A stretch of 64,000 bases of DNA, from the NCBI GenBank assembly GCA_949825025.1, contig OX463781.1, positions 36,792,366 to 36,856,365 of the forward strand. Direction: 5' to 3'. This document shows positions 34,310 to 44,905 of this stretch, piece by piece. Under the pieces are notes generated by a model, which searched no databases, was not told the origin of the DNA, and was given only the letters and a program-made list of their open reading frames with translations. The stretch is from Siphlonurus alternatus (taxonomy: Eukaryota; Arthropoda; Insecta; Ephemeroptera; Siphlonuridae). The stretch's first letter is position 1. Every line of letters begins with the position of its first letter. The translations under genes were made by a program, and so were the position numbers.

Positions 34310-34410
34310 TTTTTTTTCAGATGCTCTATGCCTTGAAACTAAATGTCCCAAAACAAAAAAGTTTCAATTTTCAAAATTTGAGACACTGGAATTTTTTAAA
34401 AATTTTCCTG
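34310..34410 (+). repeat. Dispersed repeat G, copy 1
   Basis: CAGATGCTCTATGCCTTGAA, CTAAATGTCCCAAAACAAAA and AAGTTTCAATTTTCAAAATT also occur, inverted, at 52078-52185. Confidence 0.75.
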
Positions 34411-35113
34411 CTTTTGAATTTAGCGCCAAAACGTGACTTAGAAACTGCCTAACAGGCGAATTTTCCTGCAATAAATTAAATTTTCGATTATCACTCTTAA
34501 AGTAAACTGATTATAGGGACAAAACTATTGATACTAAGGTAGAAAAACCCGCTGATTTTGATCGTGTTACTGAAATTTATAGCCAATTACTCTTTGACCT
34601 TATCTTTGACGCTCAAACTATATGATATCAGGCAGATTTTGTGTGATAACTAGGGAGTTTCTACGTTACAGATTTCAGGTTTGCGCACGGGTTGCATACT
34701 TTGCCCCTTATTCTATAAATCCCTTCAGGGTCCCCAAATTTGATTGAAAAAACTTGAAACAAATGTCAAACTTATTGTTGTTATGAATCCTATTATAATG
34801 TAGTAGTAGTTAAATTAAAATTGAATTCAATTGCAATTGAATTCCCCATTAAGAAACCTCGATTTCATCGACCTTTAGTTTAAATCCACCAAAGTAGCCA
34901 CGTGCCTATTTGAGCATCAATGACCATTGTTCTTGCGTAATGCCGTCACTGATAAAAAATATCAAGACGCAGGTGGCAAAAGCGTTCATGCTAACGTCAT
35001 AGGGATTCGACATGGTGTTATAGTGCTCGCGGCAACAGCAGCCGCTCTGATTTTAGACTGACATTGGAAAATACAAATGAAACTTACATTGATAAGAAAT
35101 AAAAATAGGTCAT
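34411..35113. other. Spacer, no gene recognised
   Basis: Composition is less AT-extreme at 34840-35050 (CGCGGCAACAGCAGCCGCTC), but no long frame is present. Confidence 0.35.
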
Positions 35114-35615
35114 AATGGGGTACTGACCGGTATTTGAGTTAGCAATACTAGTAAAAAGTACTGTGAATTCTATGAATAATGAGCCCTATTAGAGCACTCT
35201 ACGACAATTTGCTTTTTTATATGAATTTTCAAAACTTTTTTTGATGACCTCATACCATTGAATCTTAAATGAGAAAATGCATCAGTTAACATTGCTAAAA
35301 TGAAAAGTTATTGAGGTAGGAATTTGAAACCTTCATTAATTATCGTGATTCTAGCAACTAAAAACCTTGCAAATGAAGTTTTGGTTACATTTCAATATTA
35401 AGTATGGGATTTTGCAATGTTAACTGATCTATTTTCCCATTTAAGATTCAATGCAATGACGTAATTTTTGAGAGGTTTTAAAAATTCATATAAAATCAGG
35501 AAATTCAGGAAATTGTCGTAGAATGCTGTATTAGGGCTTGTTCTTCATCAAATTCTCGTGCCTTTTGAAATATTGACAAAAACTTGAAACTTTTTTTTTT
35601 GGTCAGTACCCCATT
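35114..35615. mobile_element. Inverted-repeat element, ~220-bp imperfect arms
   Basis: The ends are AATGGGGTACTGACC and its complement. The arms continue imperfectly through CTCTACGACAATTT, TATATGAATTTT, ATTGAATCTTAAATG and GTTAACATTGC. The centre includes TTCATTAATTATCGTG. Confidence 0.75.
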
Positions 35616-35789
35616 GTATAAAAAAAGTGTTAATTTTAAAATATTATAAAAAAATGCAATTTCAGAATACAGTTACTAATAATACTAACTATATATTTTC
35701 TTTTCTTTCTTTTCTTTTATTTATTTATTTTTTATATTTTTATATATTTTTTAAATATTTGCAATTTATGGAATCTAGAAATTAACTCT

Positions 35790-36085
35790 CAAGGATTAAC
35801 TTGCTATTATATGACAATGTGTATTAATTATTTAAATATGATACAAAATTTCAGTTTAACATAAATTTTATCTTGTTTTAATATTCCTGGAAGTGGAATT
35901 ACTTCGAATCAAGAGGACAGTTGCGCACGGCGCAATCTCCCACCCCTTTCTTCCTTACCGTGATATTCACGCAGTTCAGTAATCAGCGAGCGCGGAGCAG
36001 TGCATGCAAACGAGCCGCGGTGCTTGCAACTACCAGTTGCATTTGGTGAGTGACTTTATTTAATTTTTCGATATCATGAATGTCG
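35790..36085 (+). promoter_or_regulatory. Candidate untranslated first exon, copy 1
   Basis: A block homologous to 55950-56270. The shared core starts TTGCGCACGGCGCAATCTCC (35921), continues through TATTCACGCAG and AATCAGCGAG, and ends TTGCATTTG followed by GTGAGTGACTTTATT. GTGAGT at 36046 is a strong match to a 5' splice site, and the exon-like part is GC-rich between AT-rich flanks. No long frame crosses it, so a noncoding first exon is the inference. A dispersed repeat is the main alternative. Confidence 0.35.
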
Positions 36086-37136
36086 TTGCACGAGTTTTTT
36101 TTTTATATTTTTTCTCTTTCCGGTTTTTTCACGAGTTATATAGTTACTATATACTTATATTTACTTACATATTTACTATATTTATGTAGTAAATATTTAT
36201 TATATAAATATGTATTATATTTATAATATATATATATATATATATATGTATAAATATTATATATATATGTATATATTATATATATTTATATATATTTATT
36301 ATTTTATATTTTTATTTATATATTAATATTTACTTATATTTTGCAATACCTTATATATATAATGCAATCATAAATATATTTCAAATCAGAGTTGCTTGAA
36401 TTTAATGATAATATTGATAATAATAGCTGTAATTAAAATATGTATGTATTTTTTTAATTTATATGAAACTTCAGTCAGTTAAATAAGGTGTTGCATCTTG
36501 TGTCGAGAGAATGTTTGAGATTTCTTCAGTTTACCTTTTTTTTCTGAATTCTGTATCGACAACTTTGTGCATTTTTCACGGCTAAGTATTCAACTATACA
36601 TTGAATTATCCCTTTATTGTCCAAATTTAGCTCCTACATTGAGTAACATACTTAATTGTTACTATGCGAAATGTATCCCCAATTTCACAACATTTATATT
36701 CTATTTCTAATTTAAAAAATTGTTGAATTTTGAGAAAAATATTACGGTATATTATATTATATGCTTACATCAGTTTTCAAGTTTTGTATACTTATTGTAT
36801 ATGGTATTTATTATTTTTTTTAATTGCTAAGTTACTGTAATTTATTTCTTAGTCTAGCTTTAAACTTTAAATATTAATTATAAAAACAGAACTAAATAAA
36901 AGTATATTTTAAATACACCTAGTTTCAAATTTTCTATCAACAGTTTAGCAGTTGTAACTTATAAAACATTTCCTTCTATAGATTTTGAACGGTTAAAACG
37001 TTAAATTTGTAGTTAAAAAATACATCGCGATTTTGTATCATTTATACTGAGCAAATCATTATTTTTTAAGATGCTTGTTGCAGTAAATTTTGAGTATAAT
37101 AGCCTCAGTACCAATGATTTTTCTTCCAATGAGATA
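36086..37136. other. AT-rich spacer
   Basis: Dense TA-type sequence at 36170-36360; nothing else is seen. Confidence 0.4.
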
Positions 37137-37451
37137 TTAGAATGTAAAAATTTTAGTGGCTTAATCGAAAAAAGGGGTAAAAATATGGTACTGTGAATTT
37201 TTTCATATTTTTCTGAGACCGGGAACTATATTTAAAAAAAAAATTGAAAGTCTATTTTGATGACGTCACGGGCGGTACTCCTAAAGAAAAAGGATAGGGC
37301 AGTGCCGCCCGTGACGTCATAAATAGACTTTCGATAATTTTTTAAAAATAGTTCCCGGTCTCAGAAAAATCTGAAAAAATTCACAGTACTATAATTTTTT
37401 ACCCCTCCTTTCGATTAAGCCACTAAAATTTTCACATTCTAATACCTCATT
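37137..37451. mobile_element. MITE family A, copy 2
   Basis: The ends are CAATGAGATATTAGAATG and the complement of AATGAGGTATTAGAATG, with CTTAATCGAAAAAAGGGG arms and GTGACGTCA on both sides of a CAGTGCCGCCC centre. Close to copy 1 at 9675. Confidence 0.9.
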
Positions 37452-38271
37452 TATATCCTACATATAGTACGTATCTCAAAAACCTGAGCCTAATTTGCTT
37501 TTTGTTATTTTCTCCAAAACTAACTTTTATTTTCACTCTTATGCCCATAGAAATTTAAGGTTTTTTATTCCTCTAAAAAATTTAGATTTCTGAAATGTTA
37601 TGTAAATGTAAGTAAATTGATTAATTCTGTTCATATCAAAGCATTTTCAAATCATTGCCCTTTAATCATATAATCAATGCAAATAGTCAGCTTTATGTTA
37701 AGCTTCAAAACTTATAGTGATCATAAATAATTATTTACCATTGCGGTAGTTAATTAAGGCGATAAGATGACTCATAAAATGGAATTACTGTTAAAATTTC
37801 ACAAAAGATTAAAGATTTCTCGAGGTTACATAATATATTAAACATCGCTTCATTTTTATTTTTTTTTTTTTACATGAATACATATCGTTAATAATTTTAA
37901 AAAGTTGTTATAATATCATGTTGAAAATCTGGCAGACAATTTTAATTTATTAATTTAAAATAATGAATTATTGAAGCAAATTGAAAACAAAAGATGAAAA
38001 GAGCAAAGATTATTCATAATATTTTCCTTGTTAGTAAGAAAATAATTATGTATTTATAATTAGTTTAAGCAGAATCATCGTAACCTAAAGAACACTTACT
38101 TGTCAGAGAATATCTCTCTTTGTTTTATTATTCTCAAATTATTCCTTCGAGCATCGTAGTAACGGGGTGAGATTTTTTTTTTTAATAACAATTTGGTAAT
38201 TCTGTAAATTATTGAACAATGTCATGGGATGTCTATAAAACTTTTTGGCGGTGATAGCTTTTTTGAGTATA
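37452..38271. other. AT-rich spacer
   Basis: No supportable feature. Confidence 0.4.
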
Positions 38272-38511
<240 letters not shown>

Positions 38512-38733
38512 AACACTCTAGGATTCAGCAGCGTGCGAAGTCTTATAGATTGCCTGCAGTTTTGAGTGTGGCCGCAGCGCGTGTGGAAGTAGTATTTTTT
38601 TTTTCAGTACAAAATTTAATGTCAGATATATATATAAGCATTGTGTATGAGCAAGACAAGCTTTCATTCTTCCAATATTATAGCATACTATATGTATCTG
38701 TATAGATTAAAAAAAAAGGCTCTTGTAAGAAAC

Positions 38734-38873
38734 AATGGAGTATTGTCCTCAATTTGTTTTATTGCAGAAATGGTTGGAGCGTGCAAAGTTATGCTACCCT
38801 GATTTTTTTCAGATTTTTTAGAGCCCCGAAAGTATTTTTAAAAAATTATTGAAAGTCCTTTTTGTGACGTCAC
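38734..38873. mobile_element. MITE family B, copy 3 (left half only)
   Basis: Matches copies 1 and 4 from AATGGAGTATTGTCCTC to TTTTTGTGACGTCAC and then stops. The opposite arm is missing, so this is a truncated copy broken at the central GTGACGTCAC. Confidence 0.88.
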
Positions 38874-39491
38874 AAACATTAACATGATCTTGATAATCTT
38901 GTGATTTGTAAAATTATACATTTTACATTTTTTCTTCTATAAAAATATATATATTTTTTTATAAAATTTAACTTTATAACATTTATATCATTTCAAAGAG
39001 AAGCTTAAATCCTTTAAAACAAATAATATCATGTATTACATAAATAATGAAAAATTTTTGCTTTTAAGGTTCTTTTATTATTGAATTAAACCCTTTGAAA
39101 AATACAGTTTAACATATTCTACGTGCAATTAAGGGTCTTTGATAATACATTGCATAAGCAGTATTCGATTAACTTGTCATAGTCAAAGTGATATTAGCAT
39201 GGTTGTTATAACTGTCGAACATAGAACATAGACACACAATTACATGAAAATAACTAAACGTGGAGTTCAACAGCCTCGACTTATACCAAGTAATAGAGAA
39301 CTTACAATTAGCCAAACATGTTCTCATAATAATTGTTTATTATTTTATAGAAAACGTTAATATGGAGGAAGAAAAAAATAATAACAATACAATTAGTGGA
39401 CTGAAAAAGCAAAAAAATGCTCATACACTATGTGATCAGTGATTAGCCAATAACACATCCGAAATAGCTACGTCGTTAAGCAAAGTAATAT
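38874..39491. other. AT-rich spacer
   Basis: Nothing is recognised. A 60-codon frame at 39260-39442 shows no family features. Confidence 0.4.
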
Positions 39492-39955
39492 CGTCCCATC
39501 TCATTAACGTCAGCTGTTGGTAAGATTTTAGAGAGAATTGTTAATAATAAAATTTATGATCATCTTTCTAATTGCAACCTGATCCCACCTAATCAAAACA
39601 TGGCTTCCTCCCAGGACGTTCTTGTACCACCATGTTATTTAAAACTGTGGATGACGGGCTCACGTTTTTGGATAATAATAGTGGATCTCATGTCATTGCG
39701 GTGTTATTAGACTGGTGTAAAGCTTTCGATCAAGTACCACATAACCGCTTGGTCTAAAAACTAGACTATGTTTTTGTCCGTGGGTCAGTCAAGTGTTGGC
39801 TGGCAGACTTCCTGTCTGGCCGTACACAACAAATTGTGTATCAGGGTGCGTGTTCAGGTAGTAGTGATGTCACTTCCGGTGTGATCCAAGGGTCGGTTCT
39901 TGGACCCCTATTGTTCAATATATTTATGATTGACCTACCTCAAACATTTTATCCT
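39492..39955 (+). pseudogene. Non-LTR retrotransposon reverse transcriptase, fragment
   Basis: Translation in pieces gives RPISLTSAVGKILERIV, then after a one-base shift HGFLPGRSCTTMLFKTVDDG, LLDWCKAFDQVPHNRLV, CWLADFLSGRTQQIVYQG and SGVIQGSVLGPLLFNIF. These are the standard fingers and palm blocks of LINE RTs (D-x-x-KAFD; QGSVLGPLLF). The frame is broken by an extra A near 39599 and a stop in place of the residue after HNRLV. The YADD motif and the C-terminal part are missing: 50 bp later the sequence is already the 3' tail. A dead copy with an internal deletion. Clade is CR1/Jockey-like by appearance only. Confidence 0.85.
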
Positions 39956-40056
39956 TTTCACCACAATTGTTTGTCATATATGTTTTTTTTTGTATATGTA
40001 CTTGGGTGAATAAAAAATAAATAAATAAAATAAATAAATAAAATAAATAAATAAAG
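39956..40056 (+). repeat. LINE 3' end and (AAATA)n tail
   Basis: TGTATATGTACTTGGGTGAA followed by TAAAAAATAAATAAATAAAA repeats, as expected for the 3' end of the fragment just upstream. Confidence 0.7.
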
Positions 40057-40292
40057 GTATCATCAATTAATCTAATTAGTGAATTATTTACATTATATAT
40101 TAAATCAATTACTAATTTGATATTAAGATAACAGCAATAGGATTATGTTTCATATACCTAAATTATGATGATAAAAAGTGTTTATTTTATTTTTTTTATG
40201 CACTGCTTCATATATGTGATAAGCTGGTAATAGTTATTAGGTTATTACACGACGAATTGGGACGATTATTTACTATACAAAAAAGACAAATT

Positions 40293-41090
40293 AATATGAG
40301 CAACCACCTGTAGCCATGGAAACCAGTTAACTATTCGTCGCCTCCATTCAATTTATGGAATTATTTAGTTCATGCGTGCTGTTTACGCACAGTTGATTTC
40401 AATGTAATCTGAATTAATTAAATGATTACAAAAGAAAACACAGGACAACACAATAAAAGCATAAATCTTTCAACAAAAGATCAAAATATAATTTATATAT
40501 TTATTTATTCTCTTTCGCCTGACACTATTAATTTTCGCGTATAATATGCTACTCATTTAACCCTTTTTCTATAATGAATTTAGAGTAAATAAAGAACCAA
40601 GAGATGGCGCTGACTGCTGAAATTTTGACTGATTCTGCCGAGAATAAGGCAGTACCTACAACATTGAGACTCACAAAAAAACAAAATTGAAATGAAATAC
40701 ATCACTTACTAAGTTGAAATATTTGTTTATATTTGTCCGAAAGTATTTTACAACTAATTATGGGGTGTTAATTTCTGTAAAATTATGCTGTGGCTGTTGA
40801 CAGAACATGTACATGATTTTACAATGTTAAACTGCCAATCTATCTTCGCTAGACGCACGTAGTTCCAGCTGTTACCATCAAGTTCACACTAACTTTATGA
40901 CGTCATCTATTGTAATTTGAGTTTTTGGACGATGTTGCCATGCATCAAGTCAATCTTTGTCCGTTGGCCAAATGACGTCATCGTGATTCGACTTCACAGT
41001 CAGAGTCTATTTGCAATATCTGACTCGATAAAAACAAGGGTAAATAATTGGCATACGTGAAAAAATATAGTACTATCAGGTGAAAAACAG
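40293..41090. repeat. Rearranged repeat block related to 26225-26765
   Basis: 40310-40402 repeats 26660-26755 (CTGTAGCCATGGAAACCAGT, TCATGCGTGCTGTTTACGCA). 41040-41090 repeats 26370-26420 (GGTAAATAATTGGCA, then TAGTACTATCAGGTG-like sequence). The two parts come in opposite order at the two loci. The GATGACGTCA-type words at 40899 and 40974 fit the same inverted repeat. Confidence 0.6.
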
Positions 41091-41101
41091 AGTAATTGTT
41101 C

Positions 41102-41319
41102 CGTCAAAAATGGCTATCTCAGTTTATCGTGTCCTCTCAAAAACGACTAACTCGTTTTATCGTGAGCCGAGATGGTTGGTTTTGCACTAGAGGTTTCCAG
41201 GCATAAAAAAAAATGTATACCTGGAAACCCATAGTGCAAAAGCGACCATCTCTGCTCGCGATAAAACGAGTTAATCGTTTTTGAGAGGACGCGATAAAAT
41301 GAGATAGTCGTTTTTGACG
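41102..41319. mobile_element. Inverted-repeat MITE, ~100-bp arms
   Basis: The ends are CGTCAAAAATGGCTATCTC and the complement of CGTCAAAAACGACTATCTC. The arms include TCTCAAAAACGACTAACTCG and CGAGATGG; the loop is near 41205-41215. No target duplication is clear. Confidence 0.8.
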
Positions 41320-41416
41320 TAACACCATCGATATTAAAAAAACAAACAGATAAACACCTCTTGTTGGGAGTTTCATGCTTCTTTAAGTGGTTTTACATTA
41401 TCGATATCGAGCTAGG

Positions 41417-41549
41417 CAGGCACGGCGCACTTGCTTAAAAATTGTATGGCAGCCATGTTGGTAAGAGAAATTCGATTCTCTCGTAGTGAGGAGCGATATT
41501 ATCGCCAACATAGATGCCATACGAAATTGAAGCAAGTATGCCGTGCCTG
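41417..41549. mobile_element. Inverted-repeat MITE, 133 bp
   Basis: CAGGCACGGCGCACTTGCTT pairs with the complement of CAGGCACGGCATACTTGCTT; then TGTATGGCAGCCATGTTGG with CCAACATAGATGCCATACG. The centre is CGATTCTCTCGTAGTGAG. Confidence 0.8.
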
Positions 41550-41574
41550 TCCCTGCGCGTCATCGTTCCATAGA

Positions 41575-42170
41575 AATTTACCTATTTAAGGCTATTTGCA
41601 GTAGCGTGCAGTTCTCACAGTCAGTGCAGCCAGTGTGACTTTTCCGAACTTGGAAGGAATGAAGGCGCGGACAGGAAGTTAAAGAAAAAACGAACAAGTG
41701 AAATAATAATAATAATAAATGAGCATCCAGCTACGGGATGGGTGTAGGCTCTTCTTTGGCTCGCGGTACGTGTCCCCCCGCGCTCAGGAAGGACATGCGG
41801 GTTGGGGGTTGCCTTGCGAGTGTGACCTCTGGCCCGTAGCCTGTGGTTTTTGAACCACAGGGAAGCCCAAGATGCATCCCCACCTCTAAGTTCCCTGGTT
41901 AAATGCATCCAGCACCCAAGAGTGCTAGCGGAAATGTGTCCCACCGAGCCTAGGAGAGAACCTGCCCGAAAGGCTGTGTGATGGGCTATTTGCGGGTTGA
42001 CCCGGGAAGCCCTCATTGCCCGCAGCTGAGTAGGAGTCACTGGATCGTAACATCACCAACAGGATCAGCGGGCGCCTGCATCTTGGTCCAATTGGGTCCG
42101 GTGCTGGTGCTAAACCACCCCAACTAGGTTGGGAGTTATAAACCCGAATAATAATAATAATTAAAAAAAA
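41575..42170 (+). mobile_element. GC-rich retroposon-like segments with (AAT)n tails
   Basis: Two adjoining pieces each end in an AATAATAATAAT run (41700-41718 and 42146-42160). The second, from TGAGCATCCAGCTACGGGAT to CAACTAGGTTGGGAGTTATA, is strongly GC-rich compared with the flanks, as LINE 5' regions and SINEs often are. The 139-codon minus-strand frame (41621-42040) has no protein features and is probably fortuitous. Family not recognised. Confidence 0.45.
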
Positions 42171-42603
42171 AAATGTAATATAGGACCTTACGCAACAATC
42201 TTTGTATTTGTGTTAAATTTGGGTTACATTTTTTTTTTCATCAAAATTGCTTTCAATTATTTCATTTGTTAATTGAGTTTTATAAAAATTTTAATATTAT
42301 TATCAGAAATGTTAATAATGATGTTAATAAGACTTTGGTTTTTAATACATGGCAATGGAAGTTTTATGTTCTATATAGGTTACACTATAAAACATGCAAA
42401 TGCAAACTACTTTCATTAATTTATAAATCTGATACGAACAACTTGACAAAAAAAAAAAAAAAAAAAAAAATTGTGACTCAGACTAGAGATAATATGATCC
42501 GATAATTAGACATTTGAAACCAGCTCTAATTTATACGACCTTTTATTTTCTTCTAAAACCCTATATAAAGAAGTTAGTGAATTTTGTGAAAAGAAAAAGG
42601 CGG

Positions 42604-43412
42604 CAGTGATGTGAAAGTCGCGCGAAGATTGATCCGCGAATATGCGCATGCGAATATACGCGCATATGCGCGAAAGATACATTCAAGATTGCGGCCGCCC
42701 GCAATTGAAATCACATGAACATCTCGGCAACCTGAAAGGCCGATTGCATCAATGGACAAGTAGCATCAATATTTTTTAGTAGCTCAATCGAAAGAGGAGG
42801 TCGAAAAATACACCTGTGAATTTTTTTAGATTTTTATCTGTACTTCACCATGCCTAAAATAGAGGTCACGTGACCTGGAGGCAGCGCCCGTGACGCCTGT
42901 GACGTCATTGAACTGTTTGGTCAAACAAACAATCGACTTTATAACGCTTCTAAACAACCACGTTGCTATGGAAACAAGCAACAATTAATTTATTGTTTAC
43001 AAGTGTTATATAGACGACCGTTTGTTTTACCAGACAGTTCAGTGACGTCACAGGCGTCACGGGCGACGCCTCTCGGTCAAGTGGCCTCTTTACATCTCTA
43101 TTTTAGCCATGATGTAGTACAAATAAAAATCTCATAAAATTTACAGGTGTATTTTTCGACTCCCTCTTTCGATTGAGCTAATAAAAAAAAATTGATGCTA
43201 CTTGTTCATTCCATGATTAAATTACTCTAATTTAATCCAAACATTAATTAAGCAAGGGATTATACCAAGAAAAATACGAAAAGACTCTTTGTAGCATTTA
43301 CTGTAGATTTAACCAGTCTTAAATCTTAAATTGCTATTTTTGTGGCGGGAAAGTCAAATTTCGCGAATATGCGCGCATATTCGCCGCGAATATGCGAGGA
43401 CTAACATCACTG
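42604..43412. mobile_element. hAT-like element, CAGTGATGT ends, interrupted
   Basis: The left end CAGTGATGTGAAAGTCGCG and right end ACATCACTG form 9-bp inverted repeats of the CAGTG type. Both flanks inside carry GCGAATATGCGC-type words (42638-42700 and 43360-43395). A family-D MITE occupies 42751-43210. Without it the element would be about 350 bp and non-autonomous. No 8-bp duplication is evident. Confidence 0.55.
42751..43210. mobile_element. MITE family D (long palindrome)
   Basis: The ends are AATGGACAAGTAGCATCAAT and the complement of AATGAACAAGTAGCATCAAT. The arms continue through AGCTCAATCGAAAGAGGAGG, CACCTGTGAATTTTTTTAGA, and near the centre GTGACGTCA with GCCCGTGACGCC. The central loop includes CAACCACGTTGCTATGGAAA. 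The subterminal sequence resembles family A; the tips do not. Confidence 0.88.
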
Positions 43413-43689
43413 AGAAAAGCATTATTTGCTATAAAAACATTTATCATTTCAGAAAATTTACCTCTAATATATTTTTCACATTGCATTTTTATTATTTTTT
43501 ATGAGTATTTCAGCTGTAAAAACAAGAATATATATATAATATATATATATATATGTAATATATATAATATATATATTTATTTTATTTTTAAACAGTTGTC
43601 ACAATATAAATGTCAAATTGATATCTATATGAAACCAAAGTTTGTGTCATAATATACTCATGTACAGTACTAGGCAAAGAGAAGACAAA

Positions 43690-44770
43690 AATTATATATA
43701 TTTGTATTTGTATTTATTTAGTGCACATATAGAACCGTAAGGTACAAAATGCATGTTTACAATATTTTAGTATTGCAATATCTATAAAAGAAACATAAAA
43801 ATTAAAACATATTATCATCAGTTTTATGTTATTATTACAATTACAATCATACATATATATTAGAGTATTATCTAGTCAGTCCACAAAACCTGAGAAATAA
43901 AAATTTTATATAAAAAAAAAACAAAACATTTTTATTAATAGAAAAGATCTGAAACCAATTCTTTATTATATTACTATATATTATTAAATCAATCTATTAC
44001 ATGGAAAGCATTTACATTATTTAAAGCTGTTCTTTTCCTTGTTATGGCATAATTATTGTTCTGCAGTAAAAATTCAATCAGTTTTGACCGAAACTGTTGA
44101 TTACTAGGTAGATGTTTTAAGGTATCAGGAAGATTATTGTACAGCTTTGGGCCTAATAAATATAAGCTTTGCTTTTCTTATTCAGATTTAGCAACATCTT
44201 TATAAATTTTTTAAGAATTTCTCGTGTTATGGCCGGTTATTTTTTCATTTGTCGTAAAATTGTCAATATTTTTCCTTACAAACATTATCATGGAAAATAT
44301 GCATAAACAAGGAAAATTTACTAGGCCTATTTTTTGCCACAAGCTATTACAACTTACTCTAGATTTTGCTCTAACCATACAACGTACAATATTTTTTTGA
44401 CACTTAAATATTGAATTGTTTTGGCACTGATCTGATGATCCCCAAAGAAGTATACCATATGTTAAATTGGACTCAACATATCCATGATATACAACTTTTA
44501 GGGTGTCTAAGTTACATACCTTTCTAAGCTGCTTCATTGCAAAATTTACATAATGCAGCTTCTTTTTCAAATATTCAATATGTTAATTCCAGCTGAGTTT
44601 ATCATCAATTATTAAACCAAGATATTTACAAGTTTTTACTAGTTTCACACCAGATTGTGCTTCAAATTGTGCTTTTGTGTCATCTGATTTATTAAACAAC
44701 ATAAAATTTGTTTTGCTATGGTTCATGATCAATTTATTTTGATTAAGATAAACTTGCAAGAGTTACATAG
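43690..44770 (-). pseudogene. LINE copy 2, C-terminal RT part and 3' end (interrupted copy)
   Basis: Minus strand. From 44765 down, NKLIMNHSKTNFMLFNK then KYLGLIIDDKLSW (the conserved KYLG motif after the RT palm), a stop near 44584, then MKKKLHYVNFAMKQLRKVCN, VESNLTYGILLWGS and GHNTRNS, and a weaker tail ending about 43990. The 3' untranslated part ends at GTGCACTAAATAAATACAAA near 43720. It begins exactly where the segment 48410-51790 breaks off, so both are one older element split by LINE copy 1. Several frame breaks; not functional. Confidence 0.8.
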
Positions 44771-44774
44771 CCTT

Positions 44775-44905
<131 letters not shown>

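Noticed and set aside
41621..42040. 139-codon minus-strand frame in the GC-rich segment
   Set aside because: Reads against the inferred direction of a retroposon with AAT tails, shows no domain, and GC-rich DNA has few stops.
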